A stretch of DNA of 16,400 bases from an uncultured bacterium (GCA_905214995.1 CAJMOT010000041.1:1-16400); one strand, 5' to 3'; shown: positions 1-7,598, counted from the first letter of the stretch. Translations and numbers: made by a program. Notes: generated by a model not told the origin, from the letters alone.

Positions 1-391
1 ACCGCGCGCCGCCGCATACCCTGCGGTAAAATTTCTCTTTGGCGAGCTCGTCGAAGGAGTTCAAGGTTGCCTCAAATATTTTCGGGGGGATTCCCCGCTC
101 CGCGTCCACCGGATACGGCGAGCCGCACACGGCCGCGCGCGCGTCGGCGCGCGAAAGCTTTTCGGACACAAGGTCCGCCGCCCACACGCCGAACGACCAC
201 GCCGCCACCCCGATTTCCGGATACTCCGAAACGTCCAAGTCAAAATCCAAAGAAGCGTAGTCGTAGACCGAAACCGCGTCGCAGCCGTCCGGGAGGTCGG
301 ACTCGCGCAGAAAATCGGCGTCGCACGCAAACCCGCAGAAAAATACCACGACGCGCCTCGCGCCGGACTTTCTTATCCACGCAGTCTTCAT
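1..391 (-). CDS. bioG: BioG-type pimeloyl-ACP methyl ester esterase (C-terminal part beyond left edge)
   Basis: The gene starts at ATG 391 and runs off the left edge, leaving 130 residues. BioG is an alpha/beta-hydrolase that cleaves the methyl ester of pimeloyl-ACP, ending the BioC-dependent acyl synthesis and handing pimeloyl-ACP to BioF. The visible part has the family layout: an early hydrophobic strand (VVVFFCGF, residues 14-21), a YDY..LDFD stretch (43-51), and the nucleophile elbow AWSFGVWAA (64-72) with Ser66 as the expected catalytic serine. It continues with GSPYPVDAERGIPPKIF (90-106) and an FYRRVCG stretch (121-127), all typical of the BioG/DUF452 family. The start overlaps the bioF stop as ATGA, which suggests translational coupling. 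Catalytic Asp and His cannot be judged because of the truncation. A BioG-BioC fusion is possible, since such fusions are known, but it cannot be seen here. Confidence 0.88.
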   Translation of the reverse strand, partial: MKTAWIRKSGARRVVVFFCGFACDADFLRESDLPDGCDAVSVYDYASLDFDLDVSEYPEIGVAAWSFGVWAADLVSEKLSRADARAAVCGSPYPVDAERGIPPKIFEATLNSFDELAKEKFYRRVCGGAR

Positions 392-1569
392 TTTCCGCCC
401 TCTGCAAAGGAGTTCAGCGCATCCGCTACAAGCGACAAATCGGAGTCGGACAGGGCGGCGTTCAGCGAAAGGCGCAGGCGCGCCGAGTTCTTAGGAACCG
501 TAGGATGCCTTACGGGCGGCGACCATATCCCCGCCCTTTTCATAGCCTCCGCCGCGGCGGAAGCGGATTCGGTTGAGCCGAGGACGACCGGGACGATCTG
601 GGTGTCGCCGAGCGTCTTAAGCCCGCGGAGCCTTCCCCTTAGCTCCGCGGAAATTTTGCCGAGCCTCGCCCGCCGCTCCGACATTCCGCGGATTTTTTTG
701 AATATGAACAGCGTCCACATAACGCTTATAGGCGGAAGTGCCGTCGTGAAAATGAAGGTGCGGCAGCGGTTTATCAGAAGCCTCCTGTGCGCGGGCGAAC
801 AGACGACGTACGCTCCGGCGGAAGCCGCCGCCTTGCCGAGGGTACACATTATGAAATCCGCGCCGCCCGCCGCCGAGAGCTCTTCGCACAGCCCGAGCCC
901 CGTGCCCCCGAAGACGCCGACCGCGTGCGCCTCGTCCACGTACAGCGAGCAATCGAACTCGCGCTTGATTTCGATGAGCCCGCGGATGTCGGCGCGGTCG
1001 CCGTCCATGCTGAACACGCTTTCGGTGGCAATGTATACGCTGTCGAAATCCGCGCGGCGCGATTTCAAAATCCGGCGCAGGGCTTCCATGTCGTTGTGGG
1101 GAAAGCGCGCCCATTTGCACGGCAGCGAACCGATGGAGTCTATCAGGCTCGCGTGGGAGAGCCTGTCGTACAGCACGAGGTCGCGCGGGCCCGCCAAAGC
1201 GGGCAGTATTCCCGCGTTCGCATGGTAGCCGCAGTTGAAGCATAGGGCAGCCCTCTCCGCGCCCGCCGCCTCCGAATACGCCGCCGAAAGATATTTTTCA
1301 AGCCCACCGAACGCGGGGTTGTCGCCGCCCAAAAGCCGCGACGACGACGACCCCATCAGAAATCCGTCCGATTCCGAAAGGGACGATAGAAACTCGCGCT
1401 GCAAAGCGGCGTCGGCGGAAATGCCGAGATAGTCGTTGGAGGCAAGATTGACGTATTCTTCGCCCGCGCACCGAACGCGCGCGCCGCGCACGCGCGAGGG
1501 GACGAGCCGGCGGTAAAGCCCGCTTTCGCGCAACCTCCGCAAGATGTCTTCCGCCGCGGCGTCCGTCAT
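388..1569 (-). CDS. bioF: 8-amino-7-oxononanoate synthase
   Basis: A PLP enzyme that condenses pimeloyl-ACP (or pimeloyl-CoA) with L-alanine to give 8-amino-7-oxononanoate (KAPA), the first step of the biotin ring pathway. It has 393 residues, near the usual 380-400. Visible landmarks are NLASNDYLGI (41-50), the GSSSSRLLGG loop (73-82), His139 in LSHAS that should stack on the cofactor, VDEAHAVG (211-218) with Asp212 for the pyridine nitrogen, and TLGKAAAS (243-250) with Lys246 as the Schiff-base lysine. The frame also opens with a GTG at 1581. I chose ATG 1569 because a GGAGGAG lies 11 bases upstream of it, while the GTG would sit on that site itself. ATG 1569 also makes an ATGA overlap with the bioA stop, the same junction seen at bioF/bioG. 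Confidence 0.95.
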   Translation of the reverse strand: MTDAAAEDILRRLRESGLYRRLVPSRVRGARVRCAGEEYVNLASNDYLGISADAALQREFLSSLSESDGFLMGSSSSRLLGGDNPAFGGLEKYLSAAYSEAAGAERAALCFNCGYHANAGILPALAGPRDLVLYDRLSHASLIDSIGSLPCKWARFPHNDMEALRRILKSRRADFDSVYIATESVFSMDGDRADIRGLIEIKREFDCSLYVDEAHAVGVFGGTGLGLCEELSAAGGADFIMCTLGKAAASAGAYVVCSPAHRRLLINRCRTFIFTTALPPISVMWTLFIFKKIRGMSERRARLGKISAELRGRLRGLKTLGDTQIVPVVLGSTESASAAAEAMKRAGIWSPPVRHPTVPKNSARLRLSLNAALSDSDLSLVADALNSFAEGGK

Positions 1570-2855
1570 GGCTGGGCGCACTCCTCCACGGTTTCTACCA
1601 TCGCGCGCGCGACGGTTTTAAGGTCGGCGTCGCTTATCGCATAGGGCGGCATTGCGTAAAGCAGCCTGCCGAACGGCCGCAGCCACACCCCGCGCCTCGC
1701 GAGGGCGTCCTGAAACCTCTCCATATCCGCGGCCTTTTTAAGCTCCACTACCCCTATCGCGCCGAGCGCGCGCACGTCCGCGACTTTCTCGGAGCCGCGC
1801 AGCGGGGCGAGGCCGTCCGAGAGGATTTTTTCGATTTCGCGTATGCGCTCCAAAAGCCCCTCGCGCCCAATCAGGTCGAGGCTCGCGTTGGCGGCGGCGC
1901 ACGCGATGGGGTTGCCCATAAAGGTCGGCCCGTGCATGAAAAGTCCCGGAATCCCCTCCGAAATCGCGTCCGCCACGCCGTCGGAAGCGAGAGTTGCGGC
2001 AAAGCTCACGTATCCGCCCGTAAGCGCCTTGCCGAGACACATTATGTCGGGCTCAATCCCCGCGTATTCGCACGCGAACATCTTTCCGCTCCTGCCGAAG
2101 CCCGTGGCGATTTCGTCGAGAACAAGCAGTATGGAAAGCTCGTCGCAAAGCGCGCGCAAGCGGCGCAGGTATTCGGGATGGTAGAACCTCATTCCGCCCG
2201 CGCCCTGCACTATCGGCTCTATCACAAACGCGGCGATCTCATCCGCATGCGCCCTCAAAATCCCCTCCAACGCCGCGAAGGACGACGGCTCCCAGTCCGC
2301 GCCGAAAGCGGGCTCCGGGCGCGGGGCGAAAAAGCTTGCCGGCAGCCTCCCCGCAAACATCGAGTGCATTCCGCCAACGGGGTCGCAGACGCTCATGGCG
2401 TGCCATGTGTCGCCGTGGTATCCGCCGAGGGCGGAGGCGAACTTGTTCTTTTCCGGCCTTCCGAGCGCGTGCCAATACTGGAGCGACATCTTCATCGCGA
2501 CCTCGACCGCGACCGAGCCCGAGTCGCAAAAAAACACCCTTTGCAGCCTCGGGGGGGTCATATCGACAAGCCTGCGCGCGAGGGTTACGGCGGGTTCGTG
2601 CGTAAGGCCCCCGAACATCACGTGGCTCATTTTGGAGAGCTGCGCGCGCACCGCGGCGTTTATGTGCGGATTGTTGTAGCCGTGCACAACCGCCCACCAC
2701 GACGACATCCCGTCTATCAGCTCCGCGCCGCCGGCGAGCCTCAGCCGCACGCCCTCCGCCGACTCCACGAGGCGCGGAACAGGCGGGTTTTTCATCGACG
2801 AGTACGGGTGCCAGACGTGGCGCATGTCGTACCGGACTGTTTCGGTTGGATCCAT
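1566..2855 (-). CDS. bioA: Adenosylmethionine-8-amino-7-oxononanoate aminotransferase
   Basis: A class III PLP aminotransferase that converts KAPA to 7,8-diaminopelargonic acid, with S-adenosylmethionine as the usual amino donor. It has 429 residues, matching the E. coli enzyme closely. Diagnostic segments are VWHPYSSM (14-21), SSWWAVVHGYN (51-61, SAM/substrate pocket), GGLTHEPA (82-89), CDSGSVAVEVAMKMSLQYW (110-128) and GGYHGDTWHAMSVCDP (144-159). VLDEIATGFGRSGKMF (245-260) carries Asp247, CLGKALTGG (273-281) carries the cofactor lysine Lys276, and HGPTFMGNPIACAAA follows. The start is one base beyond the bioB stop, and the stop overlaps the bioF ATG, so it is the second cistron of the operon. 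The SSWW and HGPTFMGNP signatures separate it from other class III aminotransferases. Confidence 0.96.
   Translation of the reverse strand: MDPTETVRYDMRHVWHPYSSMKNPPVPRLVESAEGVRLRLAGGAELIDGMSSWWAVVHGYNNPHINAAVRAQLSKMSHVMFGGLTHEPAVTLARRLVDMTPPRLQRVFFCDSGSVAVEVAMKMSLQYWHALGRPEKNKFASALGGYHGDTWHAMSVCDPVGGMHSMFAGRLPASFFAPRPEPAFGADWEPSSFAALEGILRAHADEIAAFVIEPIVQGAGGMRFYHPEYLRRLRALCDELSILLVLDEIATGFGRSGKMFACEYAGIEPDIMCLGKALTGGYVSFAATLASDGVADAISEGIPGLFMHGPTFMGNPIACAAANASLDLIGREGLLERIREIEKILSDGLAPLRGSEKVADVRALGAIGVVELKKAADMERFQDALARRGVWLRPFGRLLYAMPPYAISDADLKTVARAMVETVEECAQP
1581..1587 (-). promoter_or_regulatory. Ribosome binding site that fixes the bioF start
   Basis: GGAGGAG on the minus strand lies inside the 3' end of bioA, 11 bases before ATG 1569. 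It is one of the few strong Shine-Dalgarno matches in the window, and it excludes the upstream GTG at 1581, which overlaps it. Confidence 0.6.
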
Positions 2856-2856
2856 G

Positions 2857-3798
2857 CTAAAATTCGTATCCCATGCGCCGCAGCATCGCGAAGTCGTCGG
2901 CGACGCCAGACCCGACCGTCGTGAGCATGTCGCCCATGAGTATCGCGCTCACGCCCGAACGCAGAGCCTTTTCCTGAAAATCCCTTATAGACAGCCGCCC
3001 GCCGGCGAACCTTATGTGCGCGCGCGGGTTTATCAGCCTGAAAATCGCGAAAGTCTTTAAGATTTCCTCCGGCGAAAGGGGTTTCGCGCCCTCGAGCGGG
3101 GTGTTTTTTATGGGCTGGAGGATATTGACGGGTATGGAGTCCGCGCCGATTTCGCGCAGCTTGCAGGCGAGCTCCACGCGCTGCTCCATAGTCTCGCCCA
3201 TGCCGATTATTCCGCCGGAGCAAATCGACATTCCGGCGCTTTTTGCGGCTTCTATGGCCGCGATTTTGTCGGCTATCGTGTGCGTCGTGCAGAGCTCGGG
3301 AAATTTGGACGGCGCCGTTTCGAGATTGCAGTGAAACCTCTCCATTCCCGCCTCCCTCAGCCTGGCGAACTGCGGGGCGGCCAGCAGCCCGAAAGACCCG
3401 CACAGGCCGATTCCGCCGATTTTGCGCAGGGCGCGGAAACACTCGCACATTTTTTCTATGCAGGCGTCTGGTATGGAGCGGCCGCTCGTGACGAGCGAAA
3501 AGCGCGCGATGCCCAAACGCTTCGAATTTTCCGCATGCCTTACAGCCTCCTCGGGGGCGGAATAGTCGTATACGCCGCAGCCGGTATTGTAATGGGCCGA
3601 CTGGGCGCACCACTTGCAGTCCTCCGAACACTTGCCGGAGCGCGCGTTCATTATGGAGCACGTATCAACCCTGCGCCCGAGAAAATGCGTCCTCACGGCG
3701 TCCGCCATCTCGCCGAGTTCGCGCGCGGAAAGCGAACGGCAAAGCTCGATGGCCTCGCCGTCGCCCAAAACGTACCCGTTTATAATTTTGTCCTTCAT
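2857..3798 (-). CDS. bioB: Biotin synthase (radical SAM)
   Basis: A radical SAM enzyme that inserts sulfur into dethiobiotin to form biotin. From the preferred start it has 313 residues, somewhat shorter than E. coli BioB (346), with a short C terminus. The 4Fe-4S triad is CSEDCKWC (57-64: Cys57, Cys61, Cys64), preceded by NARSGK and followed by AQSAHYNTGC. Later segments are HCNLETA, CSGGIIGMGE, PVNILQPIKNTPL and FAGGR, the last matching the region with the unusual arginine ligand of the 2Fe-2S cluster. The frame is open up to a TTG at 3840 and an ATG at 3831. I prefer ATG 3798, because a possible -10 box overlaps the upstream starts and KDKIINGYVLGDGEA looks like the native N terminus. No clear Shine-Dalgarno precedes it, so the start is not certain. 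It is the first gene of the operon bioB-bioA-bioF-bioG. Confidence 0.95.
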   Translation of the reverse strand: MKDKIINGYVLGDGEAIELCRSLSARELGEMADAVRTHFLGRRVDTCSIMNARSGKCSEDCKWCAQSAHYNTGCGVYDYSAPEEAVRHAENSKRLGIARFSLVTSGRSIPDACIEKMCECFRALRKIGGIGLCGSFGLLAAPQFARLREAGMERFHCNLETAPSKFPELCTTHTIADKIAAIEAAKSAGMSICSGGIIGMGETMEQRVELACKLREIGADSIPVNILQPIKNTPLEGAKPLSPEEILKTFAIFRLINPRAHIRFAGGRLSIRDFQEKALRSGVSAILMGDMLTTVGSGVADDFAMLRRMGYEF

Positions 3799-3829
3799 GA
3801 AGCGCGCGCACGTTAGCGCAATTCTCCCC

Positions 3830-3856
3830 ATTCTAAGCAAATTGATTTTCTTTCAA
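3830..3856 (-). promoter_or_regulatory. Candidate promoter of the biotin operon
   Basis: On the minus strand TTGAAA (plus 3851-3856) and TAGAAT (plus 3830-3835) are separated by 15 bases. The spacer is short, so this is a weak match, but it lies in an AT-rich patch just upstream of the preferred bioB start and would give a leader of about 25 bases. I saw no BirA-, BioR- or BioQ-type palindrome around it. Confidence 0.3.
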
Positions 3857-3915
3857 GCCAAAATAAAACCTCCGTGACCGCGCGGCGCGAACGCGGATTC
3901 GGCGGATTTTGTTTG

Positions 3916-3943
3916 TTGACTCGGCGGAAAAATCTACAAATAT
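3916..3943 (+). promoter_or_regulatory. Candidate promoter of the HAD phosphatase gene
   Basis: TTGACT (3916-3921) and AAATAT (3938-3943) are spaced by 16 bases; TATACG (3941-3946) is an alternative -10 at 19 bases. Transcription would start near 3950, giving a leader of roughly 35 bases before ATG 3987. It diverges from the biotin operon promoter, with only about 60 bases between the -35 boxes. Confidence 0.4.
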
Positions 3944-3986
3944 ACGCGGGCAATGTCGCCGGAAGGCGGCCGAATGCAACATACAG

Positions 3987-4658
3987 ATGGAAAATTCCCT
4001 CATATTCGACTTCGACGGAACGATAGCGGAGACCATTCCGCTCTCGCTTGCGGCGATACGCGCGGCCTACGCCGACAACGGGCTGCCCGTTCCGTCCGAA
4101 AACTCGATAACGTCGAACTTCGGCGCCAACGAATTTGGAATGTTCTTAAAAATGGCCCCGGAAAGCGCCGAAGCCCTCTTTGAATCCTACGTCAAAGAAT
4201 ACTGCGCCCTGCACGAGAAATACTCCCCCGAACCGTTCGCGGGAATCGCCGAAATTCTCCGAAAGACAAAGGGCGCCGGCTGGAAGCTCGGGTTAGTGAC
4301 CGGCAAGCACCCGAGAACTGCCGAGGCGTCGCTCGTCCGCTATGGAATGCGGGACATATTTGACGGCGTGAGGTGCGGCGGGCTCGAAGGCTCCGTAAAA
4401 CCCGAAAATATTTCGAGCCTCATGCGCGAATGGAAAGCCGATCCCAAGCGCGCATGGTATGTGGGGGATGTCGCGCAAGACGTGCTGGACGCGCGGGCGG
4501 CGGGAATCCGCCCATTATGCGCGGCGTGGGCCCAAACCAAGCTCTCCGGCCTCTCCGAGCTTGAATCCCTGCGCCCCGAGGCGATTTTCTCCAGCGTCGC
4601 CGAATTGGGAGAATGGGTCGATAAAATGCTCAAAGATTGCGCATCTGCCGGCATATAA
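3987..4658 (+). CDS. HAD superfamily hydrolase, phosphoglycolate phosphatase-like
   Basis: A cytosolic Mg-dependent phosphatase of the HAD subfamily I, 223 residues, usual for Gph/PpaX-like enzymes. All four HAD motifs are present: FDFDGT (7-12) with nucleophile Asp8 and acid/base Asp10, LVTGK (103-107) with Thr105, VKPE (137-140) with Lys138, and YVGDVAQDVLDARAAG (158-173) with Asp161 and Asp165. Residues 13-85 form the helical cap expected of cap type C1. The frame extends upstream to a TTG at 3909, but the probable promoter lies there, so ATG 3987 is preferred. It is the only supported plus-strand gene. The substrate cannot be read from sequence: phosphoglycolate is the family default, and pyrophosphate or other sugar phosphates are possible. 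It diverges from bioB, which does not by itself show a role in biotin metabolism. Confidence 0.88.
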   Translation: MENSLIFDFDGTIAETIPLSLAAIRAAYADNGLPVPSENSITSNFGANEFGMFLKMAPESAEALFESYVKEYCALHEKYSPEPFAGIAEILRKTKGAGWKLGLVTGKHPRTAEASLVRYGMRDIFDGVRCGGLEGSVKPENISSLMREWKADPKRAWYVGDVAQDVLDARAAGIRPLCAAWAQTKLSGLSELESLRPEAIFSSVAELGEWVDKMLKDCASAGI

Positions 4659-5016
4659 CAGTCTTATAATGCAATTTGACAAATAAAGCCCGGGATTTGC
4701 GGCGCGATAATAAAAGGCGGCCGCAAAATCTCATGCCCTCGATAAGACCGCTTAAAAAATTTTCCGCGCCTTGCCCCATATTTCCGGCCCGCGTTTTACG
4801 ATGCCCGAATGGACGCTTCGGGCGAATCTGCGGCGCGCGCAAGCCTCTCCAAAACGATGGGCGGCTATTCAAGAGAGCGCGGAGATTTTGACGACGCCTG
4901 CGGAACGATAAAATTCGTGAGGGAGGGAAGACAAAAAATTCCGAAACGCTCCGGCGCGCGCCGACAAGCCCGCGCGAGCGGCCTGCAAACCGCCCCGTAT
5001 CGTCGGGATTACGAAC
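4659..5016. other. Convergent intergenic gap with hairpins, no supported gene
   Basis: This is 358 bases between the ends of the HAD gene (plus) and trmH (minus). It holds a TATAAT (4665-4670) and a TTGACA (4676-4681) in the wrong order for one promoter. It also has an 8-bp perfect hairpin (TTTGCGGC 4696-4703 with GCCGCAAA 4720-4727) and a 7-bp perfect hairpin (GCCCGAA 4803-4809 with TTCGGGC 4817-4823). Neither hairpin is followed by a T run. Short open frames here are arginine-rich and match no family I recognise. Confidence 0.5.
4933..4980 (-). terminator. Possible terminator after trmH
   Basis: On the minus strand CGCTC GCGCG pairs with CGCGC and GAGCG (plus 4947-4980) with a small bulge, followed within about ten bases by TTTTTT (plus 4933-4938). 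The T run is not directly adjacent to the stem, so confidence is limited. Confidence 0.35.
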
Positions 5017-5715
5017 TCAGAGCTCCCCCGCGCCGGAAACGCACCTGCCGAGCCAATCGAGCATGAGTTCCTCACGCTCGGAGTCCGACAGCTTCCATTC
5101 GTCGGAGCGGGCTCTCATCCTGCCTGCGAGCGAACTCAGGCAAAGCGCGCTGAAAACCGACAGGTTCATGCTCTGGACAAAGCCGAGCATGGGCACGGAA
5201 AATAGGATATCCGCCATGGCGTGCGCCGCACCGGTCAGGCCGGTAAGTTCCGTGCCTATCATGACGGCGACCGGCCCGTCCACCGGAACTTCCGAAATGT
5301 CCGCAGCCCCGGGCCGCAACGTGGACGCGGCGAGAAGAAATCCGCGCGCCTTTAACCCTTCAAGCGCCGACCGCGTGTTGGCGAGACAGTCTTCGCCTAT
5401 TTCGAGTTTTCGTGGCTCTTTCCTCCTCCTGCGCGCGGCCGGCAGCGCGTAGCGGCGTATGTCCATCCATTTGGACGCGCCCATGTCCACATTGCGGCTC
5501 GGGACGAACCGGTTGCGGTTTTCTATAATGTGCGCCTCCTGAATCCCGAGCGCATCGCAGGTTCTCAAAACCGCCGAGGCGTTGTGCGGCTGGAATACGT
5601 CCTCCAATACGACGGTGAGCCTGCGCGTGCGCCATTCGAGCGCGCGGCGCATCAGCGCGACTCTCGACGGATTCAGCCTCGCGCAAAGCGCCTCTATTTT
5701 TTCCGAACCCGTCAT
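5017..5715 (-). CDS. trmH: TrmH-type tRNA 2'-O-ribose methyltransferase (SpoU/SPOUT)
   Basis: A SAM-dependent SPOUT methyltransferase that probably methylates the 2'-OH of a tRNA guanosine (position 18 in known TrmH). It has 232 residues, close to E. coli TrmH (229), and similar N-terminal architecture. The three SpoU motifs are visible: DVFQPHNASAVLRTCDALG (38-56; motif 1 with the N..A.lR arginine), VAVMIGTELTGL (motif 2) and VPMLGFVQSMNLSVFSAL (motif 3, the knot and SAM site). The frame is open to 5808, but ATG 5715 overlaps the preceding dus stop as ATGA and gives the length of the family, so I start there. It is the last gene of a three-gene unit with a dihydrouridine synthase and a nuclease-domain protein. 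A related 2'-O-methyltransferase with another tRNA or rRNA target is the main alternative. Confidence 0.88.
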   Translation of the reverse strand: MTGSEKIEALCARLNPSRVALMRRALEWRTRRLTVVLEDVFQPHNASAVLRTCDALGIQEAHIIENRNRFVPSRNVDMGASKWMDIRRYALPAARRRRKEPRKLEIGEDCLANTRSALEGLKARGFLLAASTLRPGAADISEVPVDGPVAVMIGTELTGLTGAAHAMADILFSVPMLGFVQSMNLSVFSALCLSSLAGRMRARSDEWKLSDSEREELMLDWLGRCVSGAGEL

Positions 5716-6740
5716 CTGTCCTCGCGGTTGGGGCGCGGGCACACGCCCGCATAGGGTTCCTGCGGGAACGGAAGGCGCTCGCGCCCGCCGAGCATGTATT
5801 TGTCGCACACGCGCATGAGTTCGGGAACGCCGCGGCTAATCCGCATTTCGCGCAAAAACGCCCCGTCTGGATCGACCGAGGCGCCTATGAAATTCAAAAA
5901 CTTTTTCATCCGCGAATCCGGATAGCGCGCGGAGGAAGCGAGAACCGCCCGCAAAATGTCCTCTACGTATTCCCTGACCTCCCCGAGTGTCGGCGAATAC
6001 GGAGTTTCGGAGCGCGACGCCTCGGAAATCTGGCGGAAAATCCACGGGTTGCGAACGGCATGGCGGCCGACCATTACGCCGGCGCAATTCGTCTGCCGCG
6101 CGACTTCAAGCGCCTTGCGCGCCGACCGTATGTCGCCGTTGGCGACCACGGGAACGGGCGACATTTTCACGGCGAGGGCGATTTTCGAGTAATCGCACTC
6201 CCCGCGATAAAGCTGCTTCACCGTGCGCGCGTGGATCGTCACAAAATCCGGTTCGCCGTCCAAGACCGCGGAAAACAGCTCTTCAAACGAATCGGGCGAA
6301 TCGAAGCCGAGCCTCATTTTCACGCTGAAAATCCCGCCCCAATTTTCGCGCATTGCGCGCGCGAGCGAACGGATTTTCTCGGGGCTGCGCAAGAGCCCGC
6401 CGCCGACGTTCTTGCGGTATATTTTCGGCGCGGGGCATCCGAGGTTGAGGTCGAGCGAGGTTATCTGCGGATATTCGGAGAGCGCGCGCAGGGCCCTTAG
6501 AATGTGCCCCTCGTCTCCGCCGATAAACTGGGCGGAGACCGGACGGCCTCCGGGTCTCGACAAAACCGCGCGCAAAACGCGGGGCTCCAATTCGAAAAAC
6601 TCGTGGATTCTGAAATATTCGGCGATATAGAAGTCGGGACTTCCGCGGCGGGCGACAATTTCCATAAAATCGGCGCCGGTGATGTCCTGCATGGGCGCAA
6701 GAAATGTCGCCAAGCCCGATTTTCCAAACGGCGCAGGCAT
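5712..6740 (-). CDS. tRNA-dihydrouridine synthase
   Basis: An FMN-dependent enzyme that reduces specific uridines in the D loop of tRNA. It has 342 residues. The TIM-barrel landmarks are FLAPMQDITG (13-22, FMN site), LDLNLGCPAPKIYRKNVGGG (96-115) with catalytic Cys102, SVKMRLG (139-145) with Lys141, TIHARTVKQLYRG (168-180) with His170 and Arg172, VVANGDIRS (198-206) and GVMVGRHAVRNPWIF (221-235). The N-terminal run FYIAEYFRIHE resembles DusC more than DusB, but I do not assign a subfamily. It starts five bases after the upstream nuclease-domain gene and its stop overlaps the trmH start, so the two tRNA-modifying enzymes are probably translated together. Confidence 0.94.
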   Translation of the reverse strand: MPAPFGKSGLATFLAPMQDITGADFMEIVARRGSPDFYIAEYFRIHEFFELEPRVLRAVLSRPGGRPVSAQFIGGDEGHILRALRALSEYPQITSLDLNLGCPAPKIYRKNVGGGLLRSPEKIRSLARAMRENWGGIFSVKMRLGFDSPDSFEELFSAVLDGEPDFVTIHARTVKQLYRGECDYSKIALAVKMSPVPVVANGDIRSARKALEVARQTNCAGVMVGRHAVRNPWIFRQISEASRSETPYSPTLGEVREYVEDILRAVLASSARYPDSRMKKFLNFIGASVDPDGAFLREMRISRGVPELMRVCDKYMLGGRERLPFPQEPYAGVCPRPNREDR

Positions 6741-6745
6741 GTCGG

Positions 6746-7183
6746 TCAGGATTCTCCGCGAAGCTTTTTCAAGGCGCCCGACATATCCGGAAGCGTCCCG
6801 AGAACGGAGGATTCTATAAAAATCGGAGCCCCCGCGCGCATGGCGAGGGCGAACGTGTCGCTCGGCCTGCCGTCGACTTCCACGATTTTTTCCCCTATCT
6901 CGTTCGACATTTCAACAGTCAGGCGCGTAAAAAACGTGCCGTCTTCGACGTGGTATATCACCGCGCGGGCAATCCGGCAGTCGAGACCGTCGAGCATCTG
7001 CATGACAAATTCGTGGGTGAGCGGCCTCTCCGAGGATAGCCCATCGAGCGCGCTCTGCAACGCCGCCCCTCTCGACCTGTCCACATATACGACGAAAGTC
7101 TTGGAACCGGCCGAGAGAAAAACCGCATAACCGTAAGGCGAAGGGCACACGTCCTCCACGCTGGCTCTTACCAAATCGCTCAT
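6746..7183 (-). CDS. Bifunctional nuclease (BFN/DUF151) domain protein
   Basis: A 145-residue single-domain protein of the BFN/DUF151 family. Some plant members have been reported to cut both DNA and RNA; the bacterial role is poorly known. Family signatures are VVYVDRSRGAALQSALDG (31-48), SERPLTHEFVMQML (51-64), AVIYHVEDGTFFTRLTVE (74-91) and VDGRPSDTFALAMRAGAPIF (103-122). The family usually reads DARPSDAIALA at the last site. The frame stays open to a TTG at 7270, but a near-consensus promoter lies inside that extension, so ATG 7183 is preferred. It leads a unit with dus and trmH, hinting at a link to RNA metabolism; this is inference from position only. Confidence 0.87.
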   Translation of the reverse strand: MSDLVRASVEDVCPSPYGYAVFLSAGSKTFVVYVDRSRGAALQSALDGLSSERPLTHEFVMQMLDGLDCRIARAVIYHVEDGTFFTRLTVEMSNEIGEKIVEVDGRPSDTFALAMRAGAPIFIESSVLGTLPDMSGALKKLRGES

Positions 7184-7232
7184 CTGAAATTTTTGAAAAT
7201 CTCCGGCGTCCGCAAAACAGCCGGACTCAGAT

Positions 7233-7262
7233 ATTGTATCGTAAGCGGCCGCAATTTGTAAA
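7233..7262 (-). promoter_or_regulatory. Promoter of the BFN-dus-trmH unit
   Basis: On the minus strand TTTACA (plus 7257-7262) and TACAAT (plus 7233-7238) are each one base from the sigma70 consensus and are spaced by 18 bases. Transcription would begin near 7226, about 43 bases before ATG 7183. It lies directly after the rpsT terminator, which fits a new transcription unit. Confidence 0.6.
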
Positions 7263-7283
7263 GGATTCAAAGGCGGCCCGCCT

Positions 7284-7320
7284 AAAAAAAGTTCCGACCC
7301 TCCCGAGAGGAATCGGAAAC
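7284..7320 (-). terminator. Rho-independent terminator after rpsT
   Basis: On the minus strand TTCCGA pairs with TCGGAA, extended inward by TCCTC against GAGGG around a TCGG loop, and is followed at once by C and seven T (plus 7284-7290). It sits 24 bases beyond the rpsT stop and points the same way. Confidence 0.82.
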
Positions 7321-7343
7321 CGACGCGAAAACTTTTGATGCGA

Positions 7344-7598
7344 CTACTTGGCGGCCTTGATTTTGCCGGCTATCCTGCTCTTCACGCGCGCGACCTTGTT
7401 GGGATGCACAATGCCCCTCTTGGCGGCCTTGTCCATCGCGGAAGCGAGAACGCTGCCGGCGGCCTTGACGGATTCGGCGTCCGTTGCGGCCTCGAGCTTT
7501 TTAGCCAATGTCTTTATGCGGCTTGTCGCGGCGCGGTTGCGCTCCGTGCGGGTCGCCGTTCTGCGGATATCTTTTTTGGATGATCGATTGTTTGCCAT
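7344..7598 (-). CDS. rpsT: 30S ribosomal protein S20
   Basis: A primary 16S rRNA-binding protein of the small ribosomal subunit, 84 residues, the usual length. It is lysine- and arginine-rich and begins MANNRSSKKDIRRTATRTER, followed by NRAATSRIKTLAKKLEAA. It ends with AAKRGIVHPNKVARVKSRIA, the classic S20 C-terminal half; the final residues are KIKAAK. Two long helices with small-residue repeats fit the three-helix bundle. No Shine-Dalgarno is visible before ATG 7598; the leader there is AT-rich. It is flanked by a strong terminator downstream and a long non-coding stretch upstream, so it is probably a single-gene unit, as is common for rpsT. Confidence 0.97.
   Translation of the reverse strand: MANNRSSKKDIRRTATRTERNRAATSRIKTLAKKLEAATDAESVKAAGSVLASAMDKAAKRGIVHPNKVARVKSRIAGKIKAAK

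Noticed and set aside
3841..3986. BirA-, BioR- or BioQ-type operator upstream of bioB
   Set aside because: TTTGTTTGTTGAC at 3909-3921 faintly resembles one half of a BirA site, but no matching inverted half is present.
4630..4872. Minus-strand 80-codon open frame after the HAD gene
   Set aside because: It overlaps the HAD gene end and hairpins, is arginine-rich, and has no recognisable motif.
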